Shown: positions 32,132 through 39,511 of the stretch, piece after piece
Layout: every line of letters begins with the position of its first letter
Position numbering within the stretch: position 1 is the first letter of the stretch
Origin: Streptomyces morookaense
GTDB lineage: Bacteria; Actinomycetota; Actinomycetes; Streptomycetales; Streptomycetaceae
NCBI RefSeq assembly: GCF_013030945.1
Contig: NZ_JABBXF010000058.1
Coordinates: forward strand, 24,857-88,856
Reading direction: 5' to 3'
Length of the DNA stretch: 64,000 nucleotides
The notes under the pieces: generated by a model
Database searches by the model: none
The model's input: only the letters and a program-made list of their open reading frames with translations
Told to the model about the DNA's origin: nothing
Translations under genes and position numbers: made by a program

Positions 32132-33577
32132 TCACCGGTGCCGGCGCGATCCCTGCTCCTGGCGGGGCGGGGTCTGGCCGGTGGTGGGGAAGGCCGGCTT
32201 GGGGAGGGTGGCCACTTCCTGTCGGGCCTCCGCCAGTTGTTCGCGGGTGTCGGCCGGCAGGCGGGGCGGCTTGCGGGCGGGGGCGGCGAAGCCGAAGGCG
32301 GAGGTGAGGTCGCCGAAGGTGCGGCGCCGCCAGGCGCTGATGTTGGGCTCCCGTACTTCCCTGCCGTGGGCCGCCGTCCAGCTTTCCAGGAAGCGCAGAC
32401 ACGAGGTGTGGTCGAATGCCTCCTGGGCGACCCAGCCGCCCACGGTCCAGGGCGAGATGATGAGGCAGGGCACCCGGAAGCCGCCGCCGATCGGCCGGCC
32501 CGACACGAATTCGCCCTTGGTCCCCTCCAGGGGCACGGGCGGGGGGACGTGGTCGAAGAGGCCGTCGTTCTCGTCGTAGTTGAGGATGAAGACGGTCTTG
32601 TTCCAGACGTCCGGATTGCCGGCGATGGCCTCGAGTTTCCGGGCGACGTAGTCGGCGCCCGCCGCCGGCAGGGAATCGGGGTGCTCCGATTCGGCGGTGG
32701 AGGGGATGAGCCAGGAGACCGCGGGGAGGCGGTCGTTGCGGACGTCGTCCTCGAAGGCGTCCTCGGGCAGCCTGCGCATGCCGCGTTCGTACAGGGGTTC
32801 GCCGGGCCGGGCCTCCCGGAACTGTTTGAAGCCGTTGAGCACGTTGTAGGAGCCGTTGTCCCGGCCCTGGTAGACCTGCCAGCTGAAGCCCGCGTCCTGC
32901 AGGCGTTCGGCGTAGGTGGTCCACCGGTAGAAGGTGGGCGGGTAGTCGTTCGTGATGACGGGGCCGCCGCGGGTTCCGCCGGGGTCGATCGTGCCGGACA
33001 TCCAGTGCAGGCGGTTGGGCCAGGTGGGGCCCAGGACCGAGCAGAAGTAGTTGTCGCAGACGGTGAACGCCTCGGCCAGGGCGAACTGGAAGGGGATGTC
33101 CTCGCGCGTGTGATAGCCCATCACATAGGGCGCGTCGGCGCCGTCCGCGTGCCGGTGCGCGGGCATCCACCGGTCCATCCGGCCGCCGTTCCAGGCCTCG
33201 TGCTGCACGTCCCAGGCGTGGCTGGTGGAGGGGATGGACTGGGCGCTGGTCTTGTGCGTGTCCAGGCGGAAGGGCAGCAGGTACCCCTCGGGGTGTGCGC
33301 TGTCGGGCTGGTGGAAGACGTTGCGGCCGTTCGACAGCCTGAGCGCGTGGGGGTCGTCGAAGCCGCGTACCCCCTTGAGGGTGCCGAAGTAGTGGTCGAA
33401 CGATCTGTTCTCCTGCATCAGCAGGACCACGTGCCGGACGTCCTTGAGCGAACCGCTCCGGGCGGGGCCTGCTGCCACCGCCCGCTGCACGCTCCCCGGC
33501 AGTGCCGAGAACGTGGTCCCGCCGAGGGCAGCAGCCGCTGCACCGGTCAGGAGTCTGCGCCGACTGATACCCGTCAT
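32132..33577 (-). CDS. Secreted phospholipase C / phosphoesterase family protein
   Basis: A 481-residue enzyme with a twin-arginine signal (MTGISRRRLLTGAAAAALGG). Metal and catalytic residues of the phosphoesterase family are visible: VVLLMQENRSFDHYFGTLKG at the start of the mature domain, PTWPNRLHWMSGT, and FILNYDENDGLFDHVPPP. It lacks the C-terminal beta domains found in longer haemolytic PLCs, stopping after a Pro-rich tail. The family splits phosphatidylcholine or sphingomyelin outside the cell, often to win phosphate. GGAGGACGG directly precedes the ATG. I found no GTTCACC-type PhoP boxes ahead of it. Confidence 0.88.
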   Translation of the reverse strand: MTGISRRRLLTGAAAAALGGTTFSALPGSVQRAVAAGPARSGSLKDVRHVVLLMQENRSFDHYFGTLKGVRGFDDPHALRLSNGRNVFHQPDSAHPEGYLLPFRLDTHKTSAQSIPSTSHAWDVQHEAWNGGRMDRWMPAHRHADGADAPYVMGYHTREDIPFQFALAEAFTVCDNYFCSVLGPTWPNRLHWMSGTIDPGGTRGGPVITNDYPPTFYRWTTYAERLQDAGFSWQVYQGRDNGSYNVLNGFKQFREARPGEPLYERGMRRLPEDAFEDDVRNDRLPAVSWLIPSTAESEHPDSLPAAGADYVARKLEAIAGNPDVWNKTVFILNYDENDGLFDHVPPPVPLEGTKGEFVSGRPIGGGFRVPCLIISPWTVGGWVAQEAFDHTSCLRFLESWTAAHGREVREPNISAWRRRTFGDLTSAFGFAAPARKPPRLPADTREQLAEARQEVATLPKPAFPTTGQTPPRQEQGSRRHR

Positions 33578-33746
33578 CCGTCCTCCGCCACAGCCGTCTC
33601 CACCTGCCGCGCGGACGATCGCACCCGGCGATCGCCCGGCATTGACGACGAGACTGCTGCATCAGTGGCGTCTCATGGGGCATCAGAGAGCAATAATCAC
33701 CTTTCCGGACGAGTGGTTCATCCCGTCTTGACGCCGGGGCTCCGGC

Positions 33747-34475
33747 TCAGATCTGGGCCCGGCCGCCGTCGACGAACAGTTCGATGCCGGTGATGAAGCT
33801 GGAGTCGTCGGATGCCAGGAAGAGTGCTGCTCTGGCGACCTCCTCCGGCTCTCCGGCGCGCCCCAGCGGAATACCGGCCACCAGCTGCGCAACGGCGTCC
33901 TGCGGCTGCGCCGCGAGCATGGGCGTCACGACGGGTCCGGGGCTGAGGACGTTGGAGCGGATGCGGCGGTCCTTGAGCTCCGCCGTCCATACGCGCACGA
34001 AATCGCGGACGGCCGCCTTGCTGGCGCCGTAGACCGAGTGCGTGGGCGTTCCCTTGCTGCCGGCGACGGAGCCGGTGAGGATGACGGAGGCGCCGTCGTT
34101 CAGGAGCGGCAAGGCCTTCTGCACCGTGAAGAGCGCGCCCTTCACATTGACATCGAAGATCTTGTCGAAGTGGTCTTCGGTGACGGCTTCCAGAAGGGCG
34201 GGGTCGCCGACGCCGGCGTTGGCGAAGACGACGTCGAGGCGCCCCTCGGCCCGCACGGCCTCGTACAGCCGGTCCAGATCGGCGAGTTCGGCGACATCGC
34301 CCCGAACGCCGGTGGCATTGCTGCCGATTTCCTTCACCGCTTCGTCGAGTTCCTTCTGCCGGCGGCCCATGACGAAGACGCGGGCGCCCTCTTCGGCGAA
34401 GAGTTTCGCCGTGGCCAGCCCGATTCCCGATGTGCCGCCGGTGATGACCGCGGTTTTCCCCTGCAGCTTTCCCAT
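33747..34475 (-). CDS. Short-chain dehydrogenase/reductase (SDR)
   Basis: A 242-residue classical SDR: cofactor loop in AVITGGTSGIGLATAKLFAE, VFVMGRR with basic residues that favour NADP(H), NAG in VVFANAGVGD, and active-site S-Y-K in VILTGSVAGSKG and SVYGASKAAVRDFV. The C-terminus (SSFITGIELFVDGGRAQI) is typical. GGGAG lies 10 nt before ATG 34475. It follows an alcohol dehydrogenase gene on the same strand with 59 nt between, so the two oxidoreductases may be co-expressed. Substrate unknown. Confidence 0.92.
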   Translation of the reverse strand: MGKLQGKTAVITGGTSGIGLATAKLFAEEGARVFVMGRRQKELDEAVKEIGSNATGVRGDVAELADLDRLYEAVRAEGRLDVVFANAGVGDPALLEAVTEDHFDKIFDVNVKGALFTVQKALPLLNDGASVILTGSVAGSKGTPTHSVYGASKAAVRDFVRVWTAELKDRRIRSNVLSPGPVVTPMLAAQPQDAVAQLVAGIPLGRAGEPEEVARAALFLASDDSSFITGIELFVDGGRAQI

Positions 34476-34534
34476 GCGCCTGCTCCCGGTGGTCGCGAAC
34501 ACGTGACGGGAAAAATATCAAGGGCGGGCGAAGG

Positions 34535-35569
34535 TCAAGGCCGGACGAGCACTTTCAGGGCCGTGCGGTCGGCCATGGCCCGGTAGCCGTCCGGCACGCC
34601 GTCCAGGCCGACCGTGCTGTCGAAGACGCGGCCGGGCTCGATCGTGCCGTCGAGGACGTCGGGCAGCAGTTCCTCGATGTAGGCGCGGGCCGGCGCGACG
34701 CCTCCGGTGAGGGTGATGTTGCGGCCGAACATGGCATATCCGACGGGCCCCTTCTCGTACTGCGGCACGCCGACGCGGCTCACCGTCCCGCCGTCGCGCA
34801 CGACGCCGAACGCGGTCTCCAGGGCCGCCTCGGTGCCGACGCACTCCAGCACCACCCGGGTGCCCTCGCCACCCGTCAGCTCCCGTACCCGCTCGACGCC
34901 CTCCTCGCCGCGCTCGGGGACCACATCGGTGGCACCGAAGTCGCGCCCCAGGTCGGTGCGGGTGCGGTGGCGGCCCATCAGCACGATCCGTTCCGCGCCG
35001 AGCCGCCGGGCGGCCAGCACCGCCGACAGGCCGACGGCGCCGTCACCGATCACCGTCACCGACGTGCGCGGTCCGGCGCCGGCCGTCACCGCGCAGTGGT
35101 GACCGGTGCAGAAGACGTCGGACAGGGTGAGCAGCGACGGCAGCAGCGGGGAGTCCTCGCCGACGGGCAGCCTCACCAGCGTCCCGTCGGCGAAGGGCAC
35201 CCGCACGGCCTCGCCCTGGCCCCCGTCCACGCCGTTCTGCGCCCAGTAGCCGCCGCGCGGGCAGGAGGTGTGCAGGCCCTCGACGCAGTACGCGCAGGTG
35301 TTGTCGGCGTAGGCGAAGGGCGCGACGACGATGTCCCCGGGCGCCGGCCCGGTCACGTCCGCCCCGGTGTCCTGTACGACGCCGAGGAACTCGTGGCCGA
35401 TGCGGTCGCCCTCTTCCGTGGCCGGTCTGGACCCGTAGGGCCACAGGTCGCTGCCGCAGATGCACGTGCGCAGGACGCGCACCACGGCGTCGGTGGGTTC
35501 CTGTACGCGGGGGTCGGGCACGTCCTCCACGCGCACGTCCCCGGCCCCGTAGATCAGCGTTGCTCGCAT
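34535..35569 (-). CDS. Zinc-dependent medium-chain alcohol dehydrogenase
   Basis: A 344-residue enzyme: catalytic zinc residues in CICGSDLWPYGS and RIGHEFLGVV, cofactor loop in VIGDGAVGLSAVLAARRLG. The structural zinc lobe reads DNTCAYCVEGLHTSC, with Asp at the first of the four usual cysteine positions, a variant that may still hold zinc. Substrates of this group include aldehydes and secondary alcohols. The start codon is preceded by an unusual A-rich leader on the coding strand. Confidence 0.88.
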   Translation of the reverse strand: MRATLIYGAGDVRVEDVPDPRVQEPTDAVVRVLRTCICGSDLWPYGSRPATEEGDRIGHEFLGVVQDTGADVTGPAPGDIVVAPFAYADNTCAYCVEGLHTSCPRGGYWAQNGVDGGQGEAVRVPFADGTLVRLPVGEDSPLLPSLLTLSDVFCTGHHCAVTAGAGPRTSVTVIGDGAVGLSAVLAARRLGAERIVLMGRHRTRTDLGRDFGATDVVPERGEEGVERVRELTGGEGTRVVLECVGTEAALETAFGVVRDGGTVSRVGVPQYEKGPVGYAMFGRNITLTGGVAPARAYIEELLPDVLDGTIEPGRVFDSTVGLDGVPDGYRAMADRTALKVLVRP

Positions 35570-35584
35570 GGGAATCTCTACCTG

Positions 35585-35640
35585 CGTTTTCTTGGGCTTT
35601 TCGGCTTTTTCCGTTTTTCTCCCGGTTCTTCCAGCGTTGC
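35585..35640 (-). other. Purine/A-rich leader of the alcohol dehydrogenase gene
   Basis: The coding strand just before the start contains repeated short A runs (AGAAAAACGGAAAAAGCCG, then AAAAGCCCAAGAAAACGC). This is strikingly A-rich for this genome. In the ADH frame it would read Lys/Glu-rich residues but no start codon is available. The base composition recalls the A-rich KTA repeat in the kinase gene. Confidence 0.7.
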
Positions 35641-35700
35641 CAGTCCTGCGCAGCTCTGCAAGGCGGGGCCGTTTCTCGACCTGGTTCTTGACCCGGGTGA

Positions 35701-37074
35701 CTACAACGCGTCCTGGGCACCTGGCTCCAGGGTCAGCTTGCCGTCGTCACGGTCGTAGTCGTACAACTCGCCATAGCGCCCCCAGTCGATCGCGGTCTCC
35801 AGCTGGTTGCGCGCTTCGTCCGCCGAGAACCCGCGCCGGAGAAGGTCCAGGAAGAAGTCTTCGCGGAGGGCATGGCCCTCGGTCGCGGCCAGGGCCTGGA
35901 CGATCGCACGGACCAGCGGGGCACGGGCGGCGGCGTGGCGGGCGAAGAGCCTCTTGCTGGTGAGGATGTCGGCGGCGGAGAACTCGCGGCCGGTGTCGGT
36001 GATGGTGATCCGTGGGCCGTCCAGGCGCGCGAGGCCGAGCATCACAGAGGCATCGACCAGGGGCAGGAGGTCGTCGACCTCGAAGTTGAGCTCATCGGCG
36101 ATCTCGGCCAGTCCGTCCTCGCCCCCGCGCGCGATGAGGATCTCCAGAAGGCCCGCCAGACCGCCGACCCTGACGTCCGGCAGCGGGGCGCTGATGGGGG
36201 TCGGCGCGGGCGCCGGACGGGCCTGGCCACCCGGCGGCGCCGGGGCTTCGACAACGGCGGCTGCTGCTGCCTCACGGCCGGTGAGGATGGCATAGACCGT
36301 GTCGACCAGGGCCTCGAAGCGGTGGTGCTGCCGGTTACGGGGACGGGGCAGGTCGACGGTGAGTTCGGCCTGGATACGGCCGGGGTTGGAGGAAAGGACC
36401 AGAATCCGGTCGGCCAGCAGCACGGCTTCCTCGATGTTGTGGGTGACGATCAGGATCGACTTCACCGGCGCCTCGTGGCCTTCCCACAGGCCGACGAGTT
36501 CGGTGCGGAGGTTTTCGGCGGTCAGCACGTCCAGGGCGGAGAAGGGCTCGTCCATCAAGAGTGCGTCGGGTTCGACCACGATGCCGCGCGCGAATCCCAC
36601 GCGCTGGCGCATGCCGCCGGACAGTTCCTTGGGATAGGCCGACTCGAAGCCGTCCAGACCGATCAGGTCGATGGCCTTCAGGGCACGTCGGCGACGCTCC
36701 TCCTCCCCCACGCCCAGTGCCGCGAGGCCGAGTTCGACGTTCTGCTGCACCGTCAGCCAGGGCAGCAGCGCAAAGGACTGGAAGACCATCGACACTCCCG
36801 GGTTGGCACCGGTCAGCGGTGTGCCCCGGTAGAAGACCGAGCCGGACGAGGGGGCGATCAGGCCGGCCACGCAGCGCAGCAACGTCGACTTGCCGGACCC
36901 GGACTTGCCCAGCAGGGCGACGATCTCGCCCTCGGCCAGGTCGAAACTGATGCCGTCCAGTACCGGCAGGGCACCGCCGTCCGGTGTGGTGAACGTCTTG
37001 GTCACCGCGTCGGCCCGGACGATCGCCTCGCCCGGCGCACGCGGTCCGGTCATGGTGGCTTCGCTGCTGTTCAC
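35701..37074 (-). CDS. ABC transporter ATPase with C-terminal AAA-associated winged-helix domain
   Basis: A 457-residue protein. Residues about 20-270 form a NitT/TauT-class ATPase: Walker A LLGKSGSGKST, Q-loop FQSFALLPWLTV, signature ELSGGMRQRVGFARG, Walker B ALLMDEPFSALD and switch His in VTHNIEEAVL. After a Pro/Ala linker comes an about 140-residue domain of the AAA_assoc_C type (LLEILIARGGEDGLAEIADE, FSADEARNQLETAIDWGRYG). The GTG start has AGGA shortly upstream. It couples to the fused permease encoded 53 nt upstream. Such systems import nitrate-, sulfonate- or bicarbonate-like anions; no binding protein is nearby. Confidence 0.88.
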   Translation of the reverse strand: MNSSEATMTGPRAPGEAIVRADAVTKTFTTPDGGALPVLDGISFDLAEGEIVALLGKSGSGKSTLLRCVAGLIAPSSGSVFYRGTPLTGANPGVSMVFQSFALLPWLTVQQNVELGLAALGVGEEERRRRALKAIDLIGLDGFESAYPKELSGGMRQRVGFARGIVVEPDALLMDEPFSALDVLTAENLRTELVGLWEGHEAPVKSILIVTHNIEEAVLLADRILVLSSNPGRIQAELTVDLPRPRNRQHHRFEALVDTVYAILTGREAAAAAVVEAPAPPGGQARPAPAPTPISAPLPDVRVGGLAGLLEILIARGGEDGLAEIADELNFEVDDLLPLVDASVMLGLARLDGPRITITDTGREFSAADILTSKRLFARHAAARAPLVRAIVQALAATEGHALREDFFLDLLRRGFSADEARNQLETAIDWGRYGELYDYDRDDGKLTLEPGAQDAL

Positions 37075-37127
37075 GGATCCTGCCTCGGGAACTGGAAAGG
37101 GCGGACGGGCGGAGAAGGGGACGGGGG

Positions 37128-38864
37128 TCAGAGGGCGTAGCGGGTCTCGGCCAGCCGGTAGAGGCGGCGCCAGAACAGCCGGTTCGCGGCGACGACGTAC
37201 AGGCTCATGGCGAAGATGCCCACCAGGATCTTCGGGAAGTTCCCGGTGGCGGTGGCTTCGGTGATGTAGGCGCCGAGTCCGGTCGCGGCCAGGTGGTGCT
37301 GTCCGTAGTCGACCACCTCGGCGACGATCGAGGCGTTCCACGCCCCGCCCGCAGCCGTGATGCCTCCGGTGACGTAGGACGGGAAGACGGCGGGCAGGAT
37401 GAACTGCCGCCAGCGCAGCCACCCGCTCACCCGGAACGTCGTCATCGCCTCCCGCAGATCGGACGGGATCGCCGAGGCGCCCGCGATGACGTTGAAGAGG
37501 ATGTACCACTGTGCCCCCAGCGCCATCAGCAGGATCGCCCCGAAGTTCAGCGAGATGCCCAGCACGACGAAGACCGCTGTGGCGAAGGGGAAGAGAAAGT
37601 TCGCGGGGAAACTGGCCAGGACCTGGACGACCGGCTGGGCGAACCGGGTCACCCGGGGATTCATCCCGATCCACACCCCGACCGGCACCCACACCAGCGT
37701 CGCGGCGATGGTGAGCACCACCACGCGGCCGAAGGTGGCCGCGCCCAGCGCCAGCGCGGAGCCGAACGCGCCGAAACCGACGTTCGCGTTCACATAGGTA
37801 CAGGCTTTCCAGGCCCCGTAGGCGACGACCGCGCTGACCGCTCCGGCGAAGAACACGTCCCCGGTCCGCTCCCGGGCCGGCGACACTCCGATGGCGTGCT
37901 GGGCCAGCCCGAACGGCCGCGTCAGCCGGTCCAGCACGGGCCAGAGCGGCTTCAGGGGCCGCGCCAACAGCCGCGGCACCTGCGAGCGCCGCAGAAAGTC
38001 CAGCACAAGGCTGCGGGGATGCTCGGCGGCCCGGGACTCCTCGACCCGGAACCGCTCCGACCAGGCGGTCACCGGCCGCCAGAACAGCACGTTGACGCCG
38101 ATCACCAGGACGACCATCACCGCGATGGCGTTGCCCACCTTGCCCAGGTCCCCCTGGGCGATCGCGGCGGCGGCGTAGGACCCCATGCCGGGCAGCGCGA
38201 ACTGGTGGTTGAGCACGGAGATGGACTCCGAAGCGGCCAGGAAGAACCAGGCTCCGCCGAAACTCATCATCCCGTTCCACACCAGCGGAATCACCCCGCT
38301 GGGCACGTCCAGCTGCCAGAACCGCTGCCACTTCGTCAGCCGCATCACCCGGGCCGCTTCGTCGAGTTCCCGCGGCTGGGAGACCAGCGAGGCGTGGAAG
38401 GCGAACGTCATGTTCCATGCCATCGCTGTGAAGATCGCGAAGATGGAGGCGCACTCCAGACCGAGCTCGGAACCCGGGAAGAGGCTGATGAACGCGGTGA
38501 CCGTCACCGACAGGAATCCCAGGACGGGCACCGACTGCAGGATGTCCAGCACCGGCAGCAGGACTTTGTCCGCCCTGCGCAGCCGCGCCGCCGCCGTGGC
38601 GTACACAAAGGTGAACAGCACCGACGCGAGGAGAGCGACGAACATGCGCAGCAGGGACCGCACCGCGTAGAAGGGCAGGTTCGACGGATCCGTCGACACC
38701 GCCTTGGGCGCCGTATTCGGCAGAAACGGCGCGTTGAGCGACGGAGCCAGCCGCAACAGCCCGTACAACAGTGCGACCAGAGCCGCCGCGACCACCAAGT
38801 CGACCCACCGCGACGGCGGCCGCCGCCATACTCTCCGGGAAGGGAATCCGCTCGTATCCGCCAT
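37128..38864 (-). CDS. ABC transporter permease, two fused MetI-like domains
   Basis: A 578-residue membrane protein with about twelve helices. Two permease halves are joined: the first around LLPVLDILQSVPVLGFLSVT (EAA-like region near residue 105) and the second around VQVLASFPANFLFPFATAVF (near 400). EAA-type loops include AREVMRL-like AARVMRLTKWQRFWQLDVPS in half 1 and LREAMTTFRVSGWLRWRQFI in half 2. The fusion removes the need for a second permease gene. It begins about 215 bp before the second copy of the structured element, on the opposite strand. Confidence 0.88.
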   Translation of the reverse strand: MADTSGFPSRRVWRRPPSRWVDLVVAAALVALLYGLLRLAPSLNAPFLPNTAPKAVSTDPSNLPFYAVRSLLRMFVALLASVLFTFVYATAAARLRRADKVLLPVLDILQSVPVLGFLSVTVTAFISLFPGSELGLECASIFAIFTAMAWNMTFAFHASLVSQPRELDEAARVMRLTKWQRFWQLDVPSGVIPLVWNGMMSFGGAWFFLAASESISVLNHQFALPGMGSYAAAAIAQGDLGKVGNAIAVMVVLVIGVNVLFWRPVTAWSERFRVEESRAAEHPRSLVLDFLRRSQVPRLLARPLKPLWPVLDRLTRPFGLAQHAIGVSPARERTGDVFFAGAVSAVVAYGAWKACTYVNANVGFGAFGSALALGAATFGRVVVLTIAATLVWVPVGVWIGMNPRVTRFAQPVVQVLASFPANFLFPFATAVFVVLGISLNFGAILLMALGAQWYILFNVIAGASAIPSDLREAMTTFRVSGWLRWRQFILPAVFPSYVTGGITAAGGAWNASIVAEVVDYGQHHLAATGLGAYITEATATGNFPKILVGIFAMSLYVVAANRLFWRRLYRLAETRYAL

Positions 38865-39037
38865 CAGTCACCTCCGTGCTCTCCCGGCACGCCCGTTCCG
38901 GTCAGGAGATCACGCCAGGCAGAATTCCTGCCGCACCTCGGCTGCCAACACGTACGTGGCCGGCGGGGTGGCCCCGGTTCCGACGAGTTGGGGTGAGCCG
39001 GCCGTCCAAGGGGCCGGTCCGCTCCTTGCCGTGTCGT

Positions 39038-39129
39038 CCGGCGCCCGCATGCGCCCCGGCCGGGAGGAGGCGAGAGACATGGATGGCAGCAGTTGCAGCA
39101 GTCCGGGCCACAGTCGGCCCCGTATCCGT
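39038..39129 (+). repeat. Structured two-copy element, copy B
   Basis: This matches copy A (17151-17242, opposite strand) at 82 of 92 positions by eye. Hairpin 1 is 39040-39055 (GGCGC-CCGCAT-GCGCC), hairpin 2 is 39105-39120 (GGGCC-ACAGTC-GGCCC). The small-ORF start follows GGGAGGAGG. Stems and ribosome site are unchanged relative to copy A. Confidence 0.8.
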
Positions 39130-39159
39130 AAGTCTTCGCCGGCCTCCGCCGCTCGGTGA
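39079..39159 (+). CDS. Conserved 26-residue small ORF, copy B
   Basis: It begins with ATG, 8 nt after AGGAGG, encodes MDGSSCSSPGHSRPRIRKSS and six more residues, and stops with TGA at the same codon as copy A. The C-terminal third has diverged (SSPASAAR against SLLTSGTR) while length is kept. The overlapping frame starting ATGGCAGCAG does not keep its stop between copies, which favours this frame. Product unknown. It is divergent from the ABC transporter and upstream of a VOC-gene relic. Confidence 0.55.
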   Translation: MDGSSCSSPGHSRPRIRKSSPASAAR

Positions 39160-39289
39160 CCGGAACAGCCGCACTGGAACGCCTGGTGGTCCGCCCAAAC
39201 CCGCCAGGAGCCGTGAAAGCCCCTGTATTGCACGCCCCTTGACGGGGCCGGGCAGTCGGGCCCCCGCCTGTCATGAGCGTCGGATGGGC

Positions 39290-39424
39290 ATGACGGAGCG
39301 GCGGCTCGAGGACAAAGGGCACCCGGTCACCTGGGAGGACGGCCTCCCCGGATTCGACCGCCTCCAGACCTTCGACAAGGTCGGCAACCGCCTTGCGTTC
39401 CTGGAGCCGTGCGACCCTTCCTGA
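39290..39424 (+). pseudogene. C-terminal fragment of a VOC-family gene
   Basis: A 44-codon frame (MTERRLEDKGHPVTWEDGLP, then GFDRLQTFDKVGNRLAFLEP) matches the last third of the VOC protein at 16212-16607 (RRLEDKGHPVTWGEGIPGFD, TFDKVGNRLEFLEP). The first 90 residues of the fold are absent, so it cannot form a VOC domain. As at the intact locus, it lies downstream of the structured element on the same strand, here by about 130 nt, which indicates a duplicated block with an internal deletion. Confidence 0.8.
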
Positions 39425-39458
39425 AACCCTGGCCTTGCCCGGATGGCCTCCGGGTTGC

Positions 39459-39495
39459 CCGGCGCGGAGCCACGCTGCGGTGTGCTCCGCGCCGG
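39459..39495. terminator. Bidirectional hairpin between VOC relic and CtpI-like gene
   Basis: Arms 39459-39470 and 39484-39495 pair perfectly over 12 bp (CCGGCGCGGAGC with GCTCCGCGCCGG) around a 13-nt loop, in the 87-nt gap between convergent reading frames. Confidence 0.8.
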
Positions 39496-39511
39496 AACCG
39501 TGGTCCGGCCG

